A stretch of 64,000 nt of DNA from Polytrichum commune (taxonomy: Eukaryota > Streptophyta > Polytrichopsida > Polytrichales > Polytrichaceae). The stretch is taken from the NCBI GenBank assembly GCA_950295325.1, contig OX485805.1, positions 57,996,758 through 58,060,757 on the forward strand, in the 5' to 3' direction. The notes beneath the pieces were generated by a model. The model saw only the letters and a program-made list of their open reading frames with translations. It searched no databases and was not told where the DNA came from. This document shows, one piece after another, positions 50,168 to 58,267 of this stretch. Position numbers and translations under genes: made by a program. Numbering within the stretch: the first letter of the stretch is position 1; each line of letters opens with the position of its first letter.

Positions 50168-50933
50168 TCAAATCAATTTATTGAGTTTGGCGAGCCTCAT
50201 GATGCTCTTATATACATTATCGCGGGGGCTTAGCGCCGCATTGCCGAAGGGGTTGGACCTAACAAAAAATGGGATGCTACCGGCGTGGAGCACGAGCCTT
50301 CTAAGGTAGGGGGCTAGCCTATCGACCAAAAATGTGTCTTGCCTATCGCCGGTCCAAGTGTCCGGGAAGATGACGTTGCCCGGGGGGTTCAAGACGCTCT
50401 TGGTGGGGCTGTCGTCGATGAGGAGGGTGTTTTCAGGAGTCGGCCACCACCCGTGGGGCGTCCCATGCAGACGGGGGACGCCTTGCCAGAGTCTTGAACG
50501 GAGGACCTTGAGGAACTGTTGTCCTCCGCCTCGACCGCCAAACTTGGGCACCGGTCGGCCTTTCTCGTCGAGCAGCTCGTCGCAGTCCTCTTGGCCGAGG
50601 ACGAGGCAAGGGCTCGGGAGATCACGGAATAAGAAGTGGACGATGGGCTCCGTGTTGTCCATGACCATGGAGCTCCACACAACGACGTGGGCGAACTCGA
50701 CCACCTCGCGAAGGAAATCCCACAGGCCGGGACGGGCTCGGACAGCCTTGCGGTTAATGAGGGTGTCGAGCTCGCCGTCGTAGTCCCTTTCGTCGGGGTG
50801 ACGGAAGGGACGCGTGGGGACCCTTGGGATGTGTTGGGTGTGACACAACACCCCGTTGAGGTCAAAAACGAGGAACGGTTTGTTCTGGGTTCGAGGTCCA
50901 CTGGTCGAGGGGTTGCGACCTATCTCCGGGGGG
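50168..50933 (-). CDS. FCP1/NIF-type HAD phosphatase domain (partial gene)
   Basis: A plausible acceptor (ATCACAG, minus strand, AG ending at 50934) opens an exon that runs to a stop at 50168-50170. Near its start is HAD motif I, KPFLVFDLNGVL, as in the plant FCP1-like branch: the nucleophile Asp is kept but the second Asp of the classical DxDxT is Asn. Motif II is VVVWSSM. The late motif NTLLIDDSPTKSVLNPPGN with the DD pair matches plant NIF/FCP1-like proteins. These enzymes dephosphorylate Ser/Thr in proteins. With DxN the activity is uncertain. Upstream exon(s) could not be placed, and the space up to 51.5 kb is filled with palindromes. It lies downstream of, and on the same strand as, the ParB/methylase-like gene, but whether they share a transcript is unknown. 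Confidence 0.75.
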
Positions 50934-51072
50934 TCCTGTGATGAACAACGCGACTAGTTTAATTCTATGATCCAATAAAGAAATTGTTGCGTTGAAAATA
51001 AAGACGATGCATTATGGGAAAAGAGGAGGAAGTGAGGAGGGTGCAAGGAGAATGTTCAGAGGGGCACAATTG

Positions 51073-51586
51073 CGAACGACCATTCGTGAATGAAGGCTGC
51101 GGGGCGGTGCGCATCATTTACGAACGCGCGTTCGTGAGCGCGGATGCATGCATATACGAACGCTCGTTCGCGAAGGATATCAAGACGGGGTCGCATAGTT
51201 TTACGAACGAGCGTTCGTGAGTGAGGTGTGCATGCAAAGAATGCAAGGACGCACAAGAGCACAGACAACACAAGACGCGAGAATATGCAATAAGTTGAGG
51301 GGATGCGAGCAGAGATCGTCTGCTCATATATTAATTCGGTGAATATGTACATTTGTCTCGCGTGATAATCTATCACAATTTCCTAAGGAAAAAATGCAGT
51401 GTCCTACAAAATTGATCGGCCCAAGCGATCACGTAGAAAAATGCTCGCGCGGGCAACGTGATGTCGATGGAGTTGAAGCGCCAAGAACACAACGCGGGGG
51501 GTTAGTGATATTACGAACGCGCGTTCGTAAAACATTTGGCATTCTCAGAGATGAGTTACCTCTTTGATTAACGAACGCGCGTTCGT
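51073..51586. repeat. Palindrome cluster, 3' of the ParB/methylase-like gene
   Basis: Perfect 16-bp copies of ACGAACGNNCGTTCGT lie at 51120-51135 (centre CG), 51203-51218 (AG), 51513-51528 (CG) and 51571-51586 (CG). A one-mismatch copy is at 51156-51171 (CT) and a degraded copy at about 51073-51088. The last site overlaps the end of the 3' exon of the large gene. Confidence 0.95.
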
Positions 51587-52963
51587 AATATCCATTGGGG
51601 AAGCAGCCTCTGGATCCATGACCTCCGCTGGACGCTCCTCCTGAGACGACTGGGTCTGTTGGATGAGCTCCACGTCGTCGTCCCCGCCCAGGTCGAGTCT
51701 CTCCATGCGGACATCCTCCATGTGCGCGGACGGATGTCCTTCCTGGTCAGAGCTCTCCACGACCATCCCACGCGAGCCTGCCGAGTCATTGGGGCTCCCC
51801 TGCGTTTCCTCCACAATGACCATGTCAGTGTGTTGCGCAGTGTCATCGCCCCGCCTATCTAGAACCCTTGGGACGACGGTGAAAGAGGCCGTGTCGGTGT
51901 CTGTGGGCAATCCTACCCTTGAAGGGGGAGGGGTGAGGACTCCCGGACCTGAAGATTCACGAACGCGCGTTCGTAAATCTTCGTCCTCCCTTAGCGCCGC
52001 CGTGATTGCATCGTGGGAGGTTGAGGCGGCCGCCGTCACTTCCGGGGGCAATGGACTTCCCGCCGGCGTTGGGTGTGGCGCTGTTTGGTGGGAAGGCCCT
52101 CCTTGGTACATGACTGGAGGTGGGGGCTGTGAGGGGTATCCTCCAGGGGGGAAGGGGTAAGGTTGCTGGACCGGCGCAGAGAGGCTCTGCATGTTTCTGA
52201 GCATCTCGAAGATGGCGTCGGTTTTGGCCGCTGAATCCCTCAGCTGCTCTTGCAGCCTGGCCAGATGCTTCGCGCTCTCCTCCTGTGCTGCAGCCATCTC
52301 CTCCTTCATCTTCGCCTCCAGCTTGGCGTTGAGCTCAGCGACGGTGAGTGCCTCCTCCTTCACCCGCTTGTTCTTGTCGTAGTCCACGCCAAGCTCGGCC
52401 ATGATGTCCATGTCCCCCTCGTCCTCGTCCGAGACCTCGATGATTGCTCCCGGCGGCAACTCCACGTATGGAGTCTTCTTCATCCTCCTCCTCGTGTTGC
52501 GGAAGAGGTCCAAAGATGGCCACGAGCGTTGGTCGAGGATGTCCAGGGTTTCCATCTTCGGAACCACGGCGGGCCTTGGAGACTGTGACGTCGAGCATCC
52601 GCCTGGCGTTCCGAAAGGCTCTGCAAGAGATGTTCTCGCCGGGAGGACATCCAGGGTTGTCCCCGCGGACGACCCGGTGTAACCACCCGGTGTCCCTTGA
52701 GGGTCGGGAAGATCCGTCGTTGGCGGCAAGATCCGAAGTGGGGGTACGTCGAAGGACTGCAGAATGGCGTCCACGTTGGCGGAGGGGGTGGGCTCGTCGT
52801 CCTCAGAATCGTGGAATGGTATGCCCTCGTCGGCGGGCATACTGAAGTCCATCCTGGGGACAGAGATGTCCTTGAGGTCCATCGTCGACGCCTTCGCACG
52901 GTGGATCTTGAAGTCTTCTTCGTCGATAGCGTCAATAGATGTGTTGACTACGAGACCCATCAT
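51545..52963 (-). CDS. Exon 3: acidic, disordered tail with coiled coil
   Basis: 472 codons plus stop, beginning MMGLVVNTSIDAIDEEDF after acceptor CTCACAG. It is rich in Pro, Asp, Glu, Ser and Thr and likely disordered. About 190-260 residues into the exon a charged heptad-like stretch (ALTVAELNAKLEAKMKEEMA, HLARLQEQLRDSAAKTDAIF) predicts a coiled coil, which suggests oligomerisation. Then come Pro/Gly/Tyr-rich (PYPFPPGGYPSQPPPPVMYQ) and acidic segments. Two copies of the 16-bp palindrome fall in the frame. One at 51959-51974 is translated LRTRVRE. One at 51571-51586 makes TNARS in the last 13 residues. A donor-like GTAACT at about 51554 leaves open that the exon ends just before the stop. 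No known family. Confidence 0.6.
   Translation of the reverse strand: MMGLVVNTSIDAIDEEDFKIHRAKASTMDLKDISVPRMDFSMPADEGIPFHDSEDDEPTPSANVDAILQSFDVPPLRILPPTTDLPDPQGTPGGYTGSSAGTTLDVLPARTSLAEPFGTPGGCSTSQSPRPAVVPKMETLDILDQRSWPSLDLFRNTRRRMKKTPYVELPPGAIIEVSDEDEGDMDIMAELGVDYDKNKRVKEEALTVAELNAKLEAKMKEEMAAAQEESAKHLARLQEQLRDSAAKTDAIFEMLRNMQSLSAPVQQPYPFPPGGYPSQPPPPVMYQGGPSHQTAPHPTPAGSPLPPEVTAAASTSHDAITAALREDEDLRTRVRESSGPGVLTPPPSRVGLPTDTDTASFTVVPRVLDRRGDDTAQHTDMVIVEETQGSPNDSAGSRGMVVESSDQEGHPSAHMEDVRMERLDLGGDDDVELIQQTQSSQEERPAEVMDPEAASPMDITNARSLIKEVTHL
51959..51974. repeat. Palindrome inside the coding sequence of exon 3
   Basis: Perfect ACGAACGCGCGTTCGT, in frame and without disrupting the reading frame, giving the basic heptapeptide LRTRVRE in an otherwise acidic tail. 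Confidence 0.95.
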
Positions 52964-52994
52964 CTGTGAGAAGAGAGCAATAAGGTCAGAAAAT

Positions 52995-53163
52995 ACGAAC
53001 GCACGTTCGTAAACATCAAAGCGTAGCGTGCAACGAGTTTCAAGCATTACATTACGAAGGGGTTATGTTTACGAACGAGCGTTCGTAAACATGAATGCGT
53101 CACGTGCAGAGACTCTGAAACAATACATTGAGAAGTTGATTAACTTTACGAACGAGCGTTCGT
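52995..53163. repeat. Three palindromes in intron 2 of the ParB/methylase-like gene
   Basis: Within the 222-bp intron 52964-53185, perfect copies lie at 52995-53010 (centre CA), 53071-53086 (AG) and 53148-53163 (AG). They make up over a fifth of the intron. Confidence 0.95.
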
Positions 53164-53185
53164 AAATGGAGTCTGGACAACTTAC

Positions 53186-54504
53186 CATGGCCGCATACAT
53201 GAATTTGGAGCCTCCACATATGTTGTATACCGTCTCTCCACTTATAACAAGACTCTGCAATACAGAGACGTAGAACTCCATCCTGAGTTCCATGGCGGGG
53301 AAGACGGTGTAGAGGGTCTCTTGCAGCAGATCCTTGGGAGGGGGATGCGGGATGCTGTAGATTTTCTTGAACGTGTTGTTTGCCTTGATAGGCGGTCGCC
53401 CATCCCTTAGCTCATTGTACGTCAAGAAAATCAGGCTGACCGCTCCCACCTGCTTGTTGCCCCTGGCCTCGTTGATGGCCACAATCCCCTCTGTCTTCGC
53501 TGGCACGTACGTGCTGTGGAAGATGTTGTACTCGAATTTGATCTTCTGCTCGTACAGCTCTGTGACCACAGACAGCTTCTCTTGTTCGACTATCCACAGC
53601 CAAACGTGTGGCTCCCTCATGGCCGGCGATTTGAACTCCATGAACTTGGCCATGAAAGGGTTGTAGAAGGGAATGTCCTTCCCCCCCTGCCTTGACGCAC
53701 CCGGGATCCCCCTGAAATCGATGAGGGCAAAAGGGCAACCCCGTCGATCCTCCCTCACCTTGGCCCTGCTGATGGTGTCGTCCCACTTGGAAAATGTGAC
53801 CCTCTCCACGCCGGAGGTGATCACGCAAAACCTTGCCACTCCTTCGAATGTGGCGTTCCTTTTCCTCTCCAAAAATTTTAAGTACAGCATAACCTCATGG
53901 GGATCCGTGTCGGTTTCCTTTTGTTCCCCTTCAACTTCAAAACCGAGGCGTGCTCCTTGACCAGACTGCGCATGGAGGCTCCGTTGATGTTGTAGTCAAC
54001 CTTTAACATTTGCCATTGCGGCCAGATGATGTCGCCGTCGACTTCAAAGATTCTGTACTCTGGTACGAGTACGCTGAACTCTCTCATGGCTGTAGTCTTC
54101 AGCTTCCGGTGGTCACACCACTCTTTGATAGAGTACGTGCCGGGCTTGTGCTTTGGCCTCTTCAAAAAGATCTTGGGATAGGGAAGGGTTCTTCCCACGG
54201 TGTTCCCAAGAACATGAATCGCACACCTCTTCAGCTCTGACTCCGTCAATCCCTGGAGGTGTCTAAAGAACTCCCTCAGTAGTGGGGGCGCTTCACCGGT
54301 TTTTTCCGTGCTGTACTTCTCCTCCGTGTCGGGGTTGACCAAATCGCCCGAGCTGTGTGCATCAAAAAACTGGGTCCACAAATCCCATGTGTCCCTGTTG
54401 CAGCAGATCAGTCTGAGCTCACCCTTCAGCTCAAGCACAGACTTTGTGGTGGTGGACTTCATATCGATGGAAGAGAATTTGTCTACCATCGCGTCGCAAA
54501 ATGC
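53186..54504 (-). CDS. Exon 2: methyltransferase-like domain, with a frameshift
   Basis: Starts AFCDAMVDKFSS after acceptor TTTTGTGCAG and ends GGSKFMYAAM at donor GTAAGTTG. The first ~180 residues are a predicted globular region (WDLWTQFFDAHSSG, ELKRCAIHVLGNTVGRTLPY). Near 53945 the reading frame shifts. After it the sense frame reads EVEGEQKETDTDPHEVMLYL and continues to the donor. In the second half, CPFALIDFRGIP (about 53737-53702) sits where beta-class DNA amino-methylases have motif IV (DPPW/Y), and SGETVYNICGGSKFMYAA (about 53245-53189) where they have motif I (DPFxGxG). The catalytic DPP(W/Y) is replaced by DFRG, so catalysis is doubtful. The fold call is inference from motif order. 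Confidence 0.55.
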
Positions 54505-54538
54505 CTGCACAAAACAAGATGTCAGTATTGCACATAAT

Positions 54539-54612
54539 ACGAACGCACGTTCGTAAAGCACGTCAGTAATTGATGTTTTCGTGAGTCCAACACTTTACGA
54601 ACGTTCGTTCGT
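54539..54612. repeat. Two palindromes in intron 1 of the ParB/methylase-like gene
   Basis: Within the 116-bp intron 54505-54620, perfect copies of ACGAACGNNCGTTCGT lie at 54539-54554 (centre CA) and 54597-54612 (TT). The second starts within ten bases of the splice donor on the minus strand. Confidence 0.95.
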
Positions 54613-54620
54613 AAACTCAC

Positions 54621-55913
54621 CTTCCATTGAGGAGACTGGTTCTTGGCGTTCTCCCTCTCCTTTGGTGGGCATCCGTGTGCCACCCAGACGTCTCTCGCAG
54701 CCACTATGTTAGCCGCCCACGAAGCCTCGAACGCCTTGATTTTGTTCCCCGAGTTCAGGAAGGTTGAAATCTTGCGCAGCTTGTCCCAATCGTCCGACCA
54801 GACCAAGAACGCCTTCCAGTACCGCAGGTCAGCCTTCAGCTCGTGCTGGAAGTTGTCGTCCTTGAGGATCTGTTGCGACGCCTCCAAGCTATGCTGACCA
54901 TCTATAATCCAGAATTCTCCATTCTGGATTCGCGGTCAATCCATCTCTGTCGGTCGGGATGTCAGCCCCTTGGGCATGACGCAGACCGTCTGCCTATCCC
55001 ACTTTACGTTGTTCATGAGGTTGTTGATCTGCCACTTCACCCCACCGCTCTCGCGAGACCTTACCACCCACTTGTTGGGGGACTTTTCGCACTTGAAGCA
55101 GTCCACGTTGAACGTGAAGTGGCGCCCCATGGGCCAGCAATCCTTTGAGTAATTATTGAAATCTCGTAGGATCTTTGTTGCCTTCACTGCATTTGGATTC
55201 TCACCCTTCTTTAAAGGGGTTGGCATCAGGGGAGGAGAGCTCACCTCAGCGCCCTCTGTTACCCCAGACCTCTCCATTTCGTCCCGGGACCTCTTCGATG
55301 GCGTGGAATGTCGGCTGGGACCCTCCGTCACCCTACTCGCGGAAGGCACCGGCCTGGGTACACTTCTCAATCCTCCTGCCCCGGATGCTGATGGTTTTCG
55401 TGGGCTCTTCTTCTTCTTGTTGGCTTCGGCGACCGCGCTATTGTACTTGGAGATATTCAAGGAAAGCGCGGCCAACTTCCTTGCTGTCCAGTACAAGCTC
55501 AGGGCGTACTTCGTGAACAGGTCCTTCAGGAAGTGTTTGGCATCAGCCACTACGTTATTTTCTGCGTATGTGTAGGAGAAACTATGTCTCCTGTACTCTA
55601 ACAGGAGGTTAATGTGATCCTTCTTATTTTTCATGTCTAAAATCACATAATCTCCTTGTGCCTCAATTGATTCTACTTCCCAAGTCTTCATCTGCACCCA
55701 TTGCTCTGGCCGGTCCGGCGTTATTTCCAGCTCGTAGGTGAAGCGAAGACAGAAAAGACCGTCTGATGTCTTCTCTGGCAGTGCCGTCCATTCCCCAATG
55801 AAGTCCTCCTTCGGGACATAATTATCGTTTCCGTTGGGGTCGGACACTGACTCTGGTAGCTGATCTATCTGCACTGCGAACATCTCAATGGCGCTCCTGC
55901 TCGGTCTAGCCAT
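54621..55913 (-). CDS. Exon 1: N-terminal region and ParB-like DGQH domain, with an in-frame TGA
   Basis: 431 codons starting MARPSRSAIEMF and ending SPQWK at donor GTGAGT. Residues ~1-170 look globular (EFIGEWTALPE-like, WVQMKTWEVESIEA). Residues ~175-235 are Lys/Arg/Ser/Pro-rich (NKKKKSPRKPSASG, SKRSRDEMERSG) and could hold a nuclear localisation signal. After VKWDRQTVCVMPKGL comes GEFWIIDGQHSLEASQQ (~residues 332-348). The DGQH followed by a helix with small residues is the signature of ParB-like nuclease/sulfiredoxin-fold domains. Codon 326 is TGA, in the sequence GAT TGA CCG. A single C-to-T change from CGA, as expected at a methylated CpG, would explain it. The start at 55913 directly follows CTCTGCAG, so an upstream non-coding exon is possible. 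Confidence 0.6.
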
Positions 55914-55946
55914 CTGCAGAGCACATAAACATTTAGTATTGTGTTT

Positions 55947-56472
55947 ACGAACGAGCGTTCGTAATTGACAAGCAAATCATATATACTAATCAATGAACGC
56001 TGACTATGGGTACCCGTGAGGAGTTTTAATTATGTCTTCGCTGATTTCATTTACGAACGATCGTTTGTAAAGAATGTGGTTGCTAAGGTGTATTTGACAC
56101 AAGTTTACGAACGTGCGTTCGTATTGTTTGTAAACAAGTCCACCAGTTGTCCAGTGTTATCTAATTTCCACGAGGGTTGTTCGAATTTCCATGAGCATCT
56201 TCTAAATAGGTGAATTAATACTTTAGTTCTTAATTACGAACAATTACCATTAAGGGTTTGGAATATTATTATAGTTTGTGATTACGAACGTTCGTTCGTA
56301 TTTTTGTATGTTTCATTTGGATTTGAGGATTTGAGGATGTACAGGGTATAGACGAATATACGAACGTGCGTTCGTAAAAATGGAGGGTGAGGTGCGTATT
56401 TACGAACGCACGTTCGTATATGTTTGTGGGGTAAGGCATGTTTTCACGCCACATTTACGAACGAACGTTCGT
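55947..56472. repeat. Palindrome cluster, 5' of the ParB/methylase-like gene
   Basis: Perfect copies of ACGAACGNNCGTTCGT lie at 55947-55962 (centre AG), 56107-56122 (TG), 56284-56299 (TT), 56360-56375 (TG), 56402-56417 (CA) and 56457-56472 (AA). One copy with a single mismatch is at 56053-56068 (AT). Most are extended by TT or TTT on the left and AA or AAA on the right. They end abruptly at 56472. Confidence 0.95.
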
Positions 56473-57009
56473 AAATGTGGTCATCTGGGATTAGGAAATG
56501 GTATATTTATTTATATACATATACCCGTATGTATATGTATAGGTATATGTACATATACATATATATGTTGTTATGAATGTTGCGATCTGGCATTGTTCAT
56601 GATCCTGCAACTCGTGATCAGATTGATGAAACACAAGTGAAAAATGGAATCAGAACAAAATTGCGAGTCAGTGATTGATAGTTCAGAATGAAGAGGAAAG
56701 TGTTATTTCATACAAAACATGCCATACCTCATAATGCAGAAAACAAATCACAAGGAATTCATCAAACAACAATTTCAGATTGTGAAGGACTGATTTGTAA
56801 AGGAAACCTGTACTCACATTGAATTGTTGCACAGAAAACCTCCTGCCTCCTACTGAGAAATCCAGAAATCCTCACAAATGCACACCAAATTGTCTTTCAA
56901 AAGCGCTGAATTCGCTTTCAATTGCAATTTCACTTTGTCACACTCTCAAGCCTTCACAACTTTTATGCAAATCCTACACAAACCCTGATGTACACAACTC
57001 ACAACCTTC
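56473..57009. other. AT-rich intergenic DNA after the palindrome island
   Basis: A TATA/TATG alternating tract at about 56507-56570, then ordinary sequence. No palindromes of the island type and no gene. Confidence 0.45.
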
Positions 57010-57290
57010 AGAAATCTCAAGCTTTCTGAAACTCTCAAGCTCTCAAGCTTTCCTACTCTCAAGCTCTCAAGCTTTCTGAAACTCTCAAGCTCTCAAGCTT
57101 TCCTACTCTCAAGCTCTCAACCTTTCTGAAACTCTCAAGCTCTCAACCTTTCTAAAACTCTCCACTTCTCAATCTTTCTAAAACTCAAGCTCTCAAGCTT
57201 TCTAAAACTCTAAACCTCTCAAGCTTTCTATAACTCTCAACCTCTCAACCTTTCCTACTCTCAACCTTTCCTATTCTCAAGGTTCTGACA
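57010..57290. repeat. CTCTCAAGCTTTC minisatellite
   Basis: Tandem units combining CTCTCAAG(C/T)TTTC, CTGAAA or CTACTCTCAAG, with a longer ~50-bp higher-order period in the first half. Degenerate at the right end. Confidence 0.85.
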
Positions 57291-57477
57291 ACACAACAAA
57301 ACAACATACACAATGACGCTCTAAAATTGGCAAGGGCTTCGCCGCACCTAAGAGCTCCTCTCCCCCTCTGCTCCAAATGACAAATGAGGAGGAGAGAGAG
57401 GGGCGCGGGGAGGTAGTCGGCGCCGCTAGGGTTTCCAAGCGGCAGCCACGTGGCTAGTGGCCACTGGCTAGGGCTGG

Positions 57478-57670
57478 GATGGGGGAGGGGGATGGGGATG
57501 GGGATGGGGATGGGGATGGGGATGGGGATGGAGGGAATGGGGAGGGAATGGGGAGGGGATGGGATGGGGATGGGATGGGATGGGGGGGATGGGGGGGATG
57601 GGATGGGGAGGGGAGGGGATGGGATGAGGATGGGATGGGAGAGGGGGAGGGGGAGGGGATGGGGATGAGG
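57478..57670 (+). repeat. (GGGGAT)n-type G-rich tract
   Basis: About 190 bases almost free of C on the plus strand, starting with seven GGGGAT units and degenerating into GGGGA and GGGAT variants. Dozens of G runs of three or more make it a strong G-quadruplex candidate. The long open frames across it are composition artefacts. Confidence 0.9.
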
Positions 57671-57919
57671 GGATACCATGGGGACATGGAGGGATGAGGG
57701 TTCAGGAAAAATGAAATAGGAGATGGGAGGAGCTTAGTTTAGGGACATAAATTTAACTTTCCGTATCCCCTTAGTACCTCGACATATGGATTCCTTGTAA
57801 ACATATATAAATGACTCAATTTGAATTGTGGAGAGGGGCTATCTGATTCTCCACAAGAGGTGGATGAAAATTCAATTTTCAATACGATGTCATTAATTTA
57901 ATGAGGTGTTAGCTTGAAC

Positions 57920-58267
57920 CACCCTTAATATGATATTTAGTGTTAGATACTCTAAATACAAACGCATAGTACACTAAATATCACTAACCCTATGAAAGTA
58001 ACTACTATTCATTGTGAACTCAAACACTTAATTTCAACTATAATGGTAATATGTGGATGTCGCATGCACAAATTTTGTGTAAGGAAATTAATATGAAAAA
58101 AACAATTAACAATGATAAAAGCATAAAGGACATGGTAGTAGGAAATGTGGTGGCCCATTTAATATGTCCAACACTAATTATCAAATAATTGAAATTTAGT
58201 GTTGACCATGATAGTGTAACAACACTATATTATACAATCAAACACTAAATATCATATTTAGTGTAGT
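57920..58267. mobile_element. MITE family B, second copy (~348 bp)
   Basis: Left end CACCCTTAATATGATATTTA then GTGTTAGAT. The complement of the right end is ACTACACTAAATATGATATT then TAGTGTTTGAT. The interior matches 31202-31517 (CTAACCCTATGAAAGTAA, AACTCAAACACTTAAT, GGTAATATGTGGA, TCCAACACTAAT). Confidence 0.8.

Larger units (their letters stand above)
51545..55913 (-). pseudogene. ParB-like / methyltransferase-like fusion gene, three exons, two lesions
   Basis: Predicted exons on the minus strand are 55913-54621, 54504-53186 and 52963-51545, with phase-0 GT-AG junctions. The conceptual product is ~1,340 residues. Domain order is a variable N-terminal region, a Lys/Arg-rich linker, a ParB-like DGQH motif (residues 338-341), a predicted helical region, a degenerate DNA-methyltransferase-like domain (motif IV before motif I), then an acidic disordered tail with a coiled coil. 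ParB-plus-N6/N4-methylase fusions are known from phages and bacteria. A spliced plant copy is unexpected. One in-frame TGA (54936-54938) and one net one-base loss near 53945 break it, so this copy is probably inactive unless these are assembly errors. Both introns contain the island's 16-bp palindrome. The exon-level entries give details. Confidence 0.6.

Noticed and set aside
51120-51135. The palindrome as a classical bacterial parS site
   Set aside because: The sequence differs from the bacterial parS consensus. Only the length, symmetry and gene context are parS-like.
51014-51376. Small frames rich in ERAFV, NARS, ERSFV and TNVRK around the palindromes
   Set aside because: They are translations of the 16-bp palindrome and its flanks, not genes.
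51073-56472. CRISPR array
   Set aside because: Spacing between palindromes is irregular (tens to over a thousand bases), intervening DNA includes exons, there are no cas genes, and the genome is eukaryotic.
57245-57697. Long frames across the G-rich tract on both strands
   Set aside because: Simple-repeat translation (GMGMGMG, PSPSPSP).
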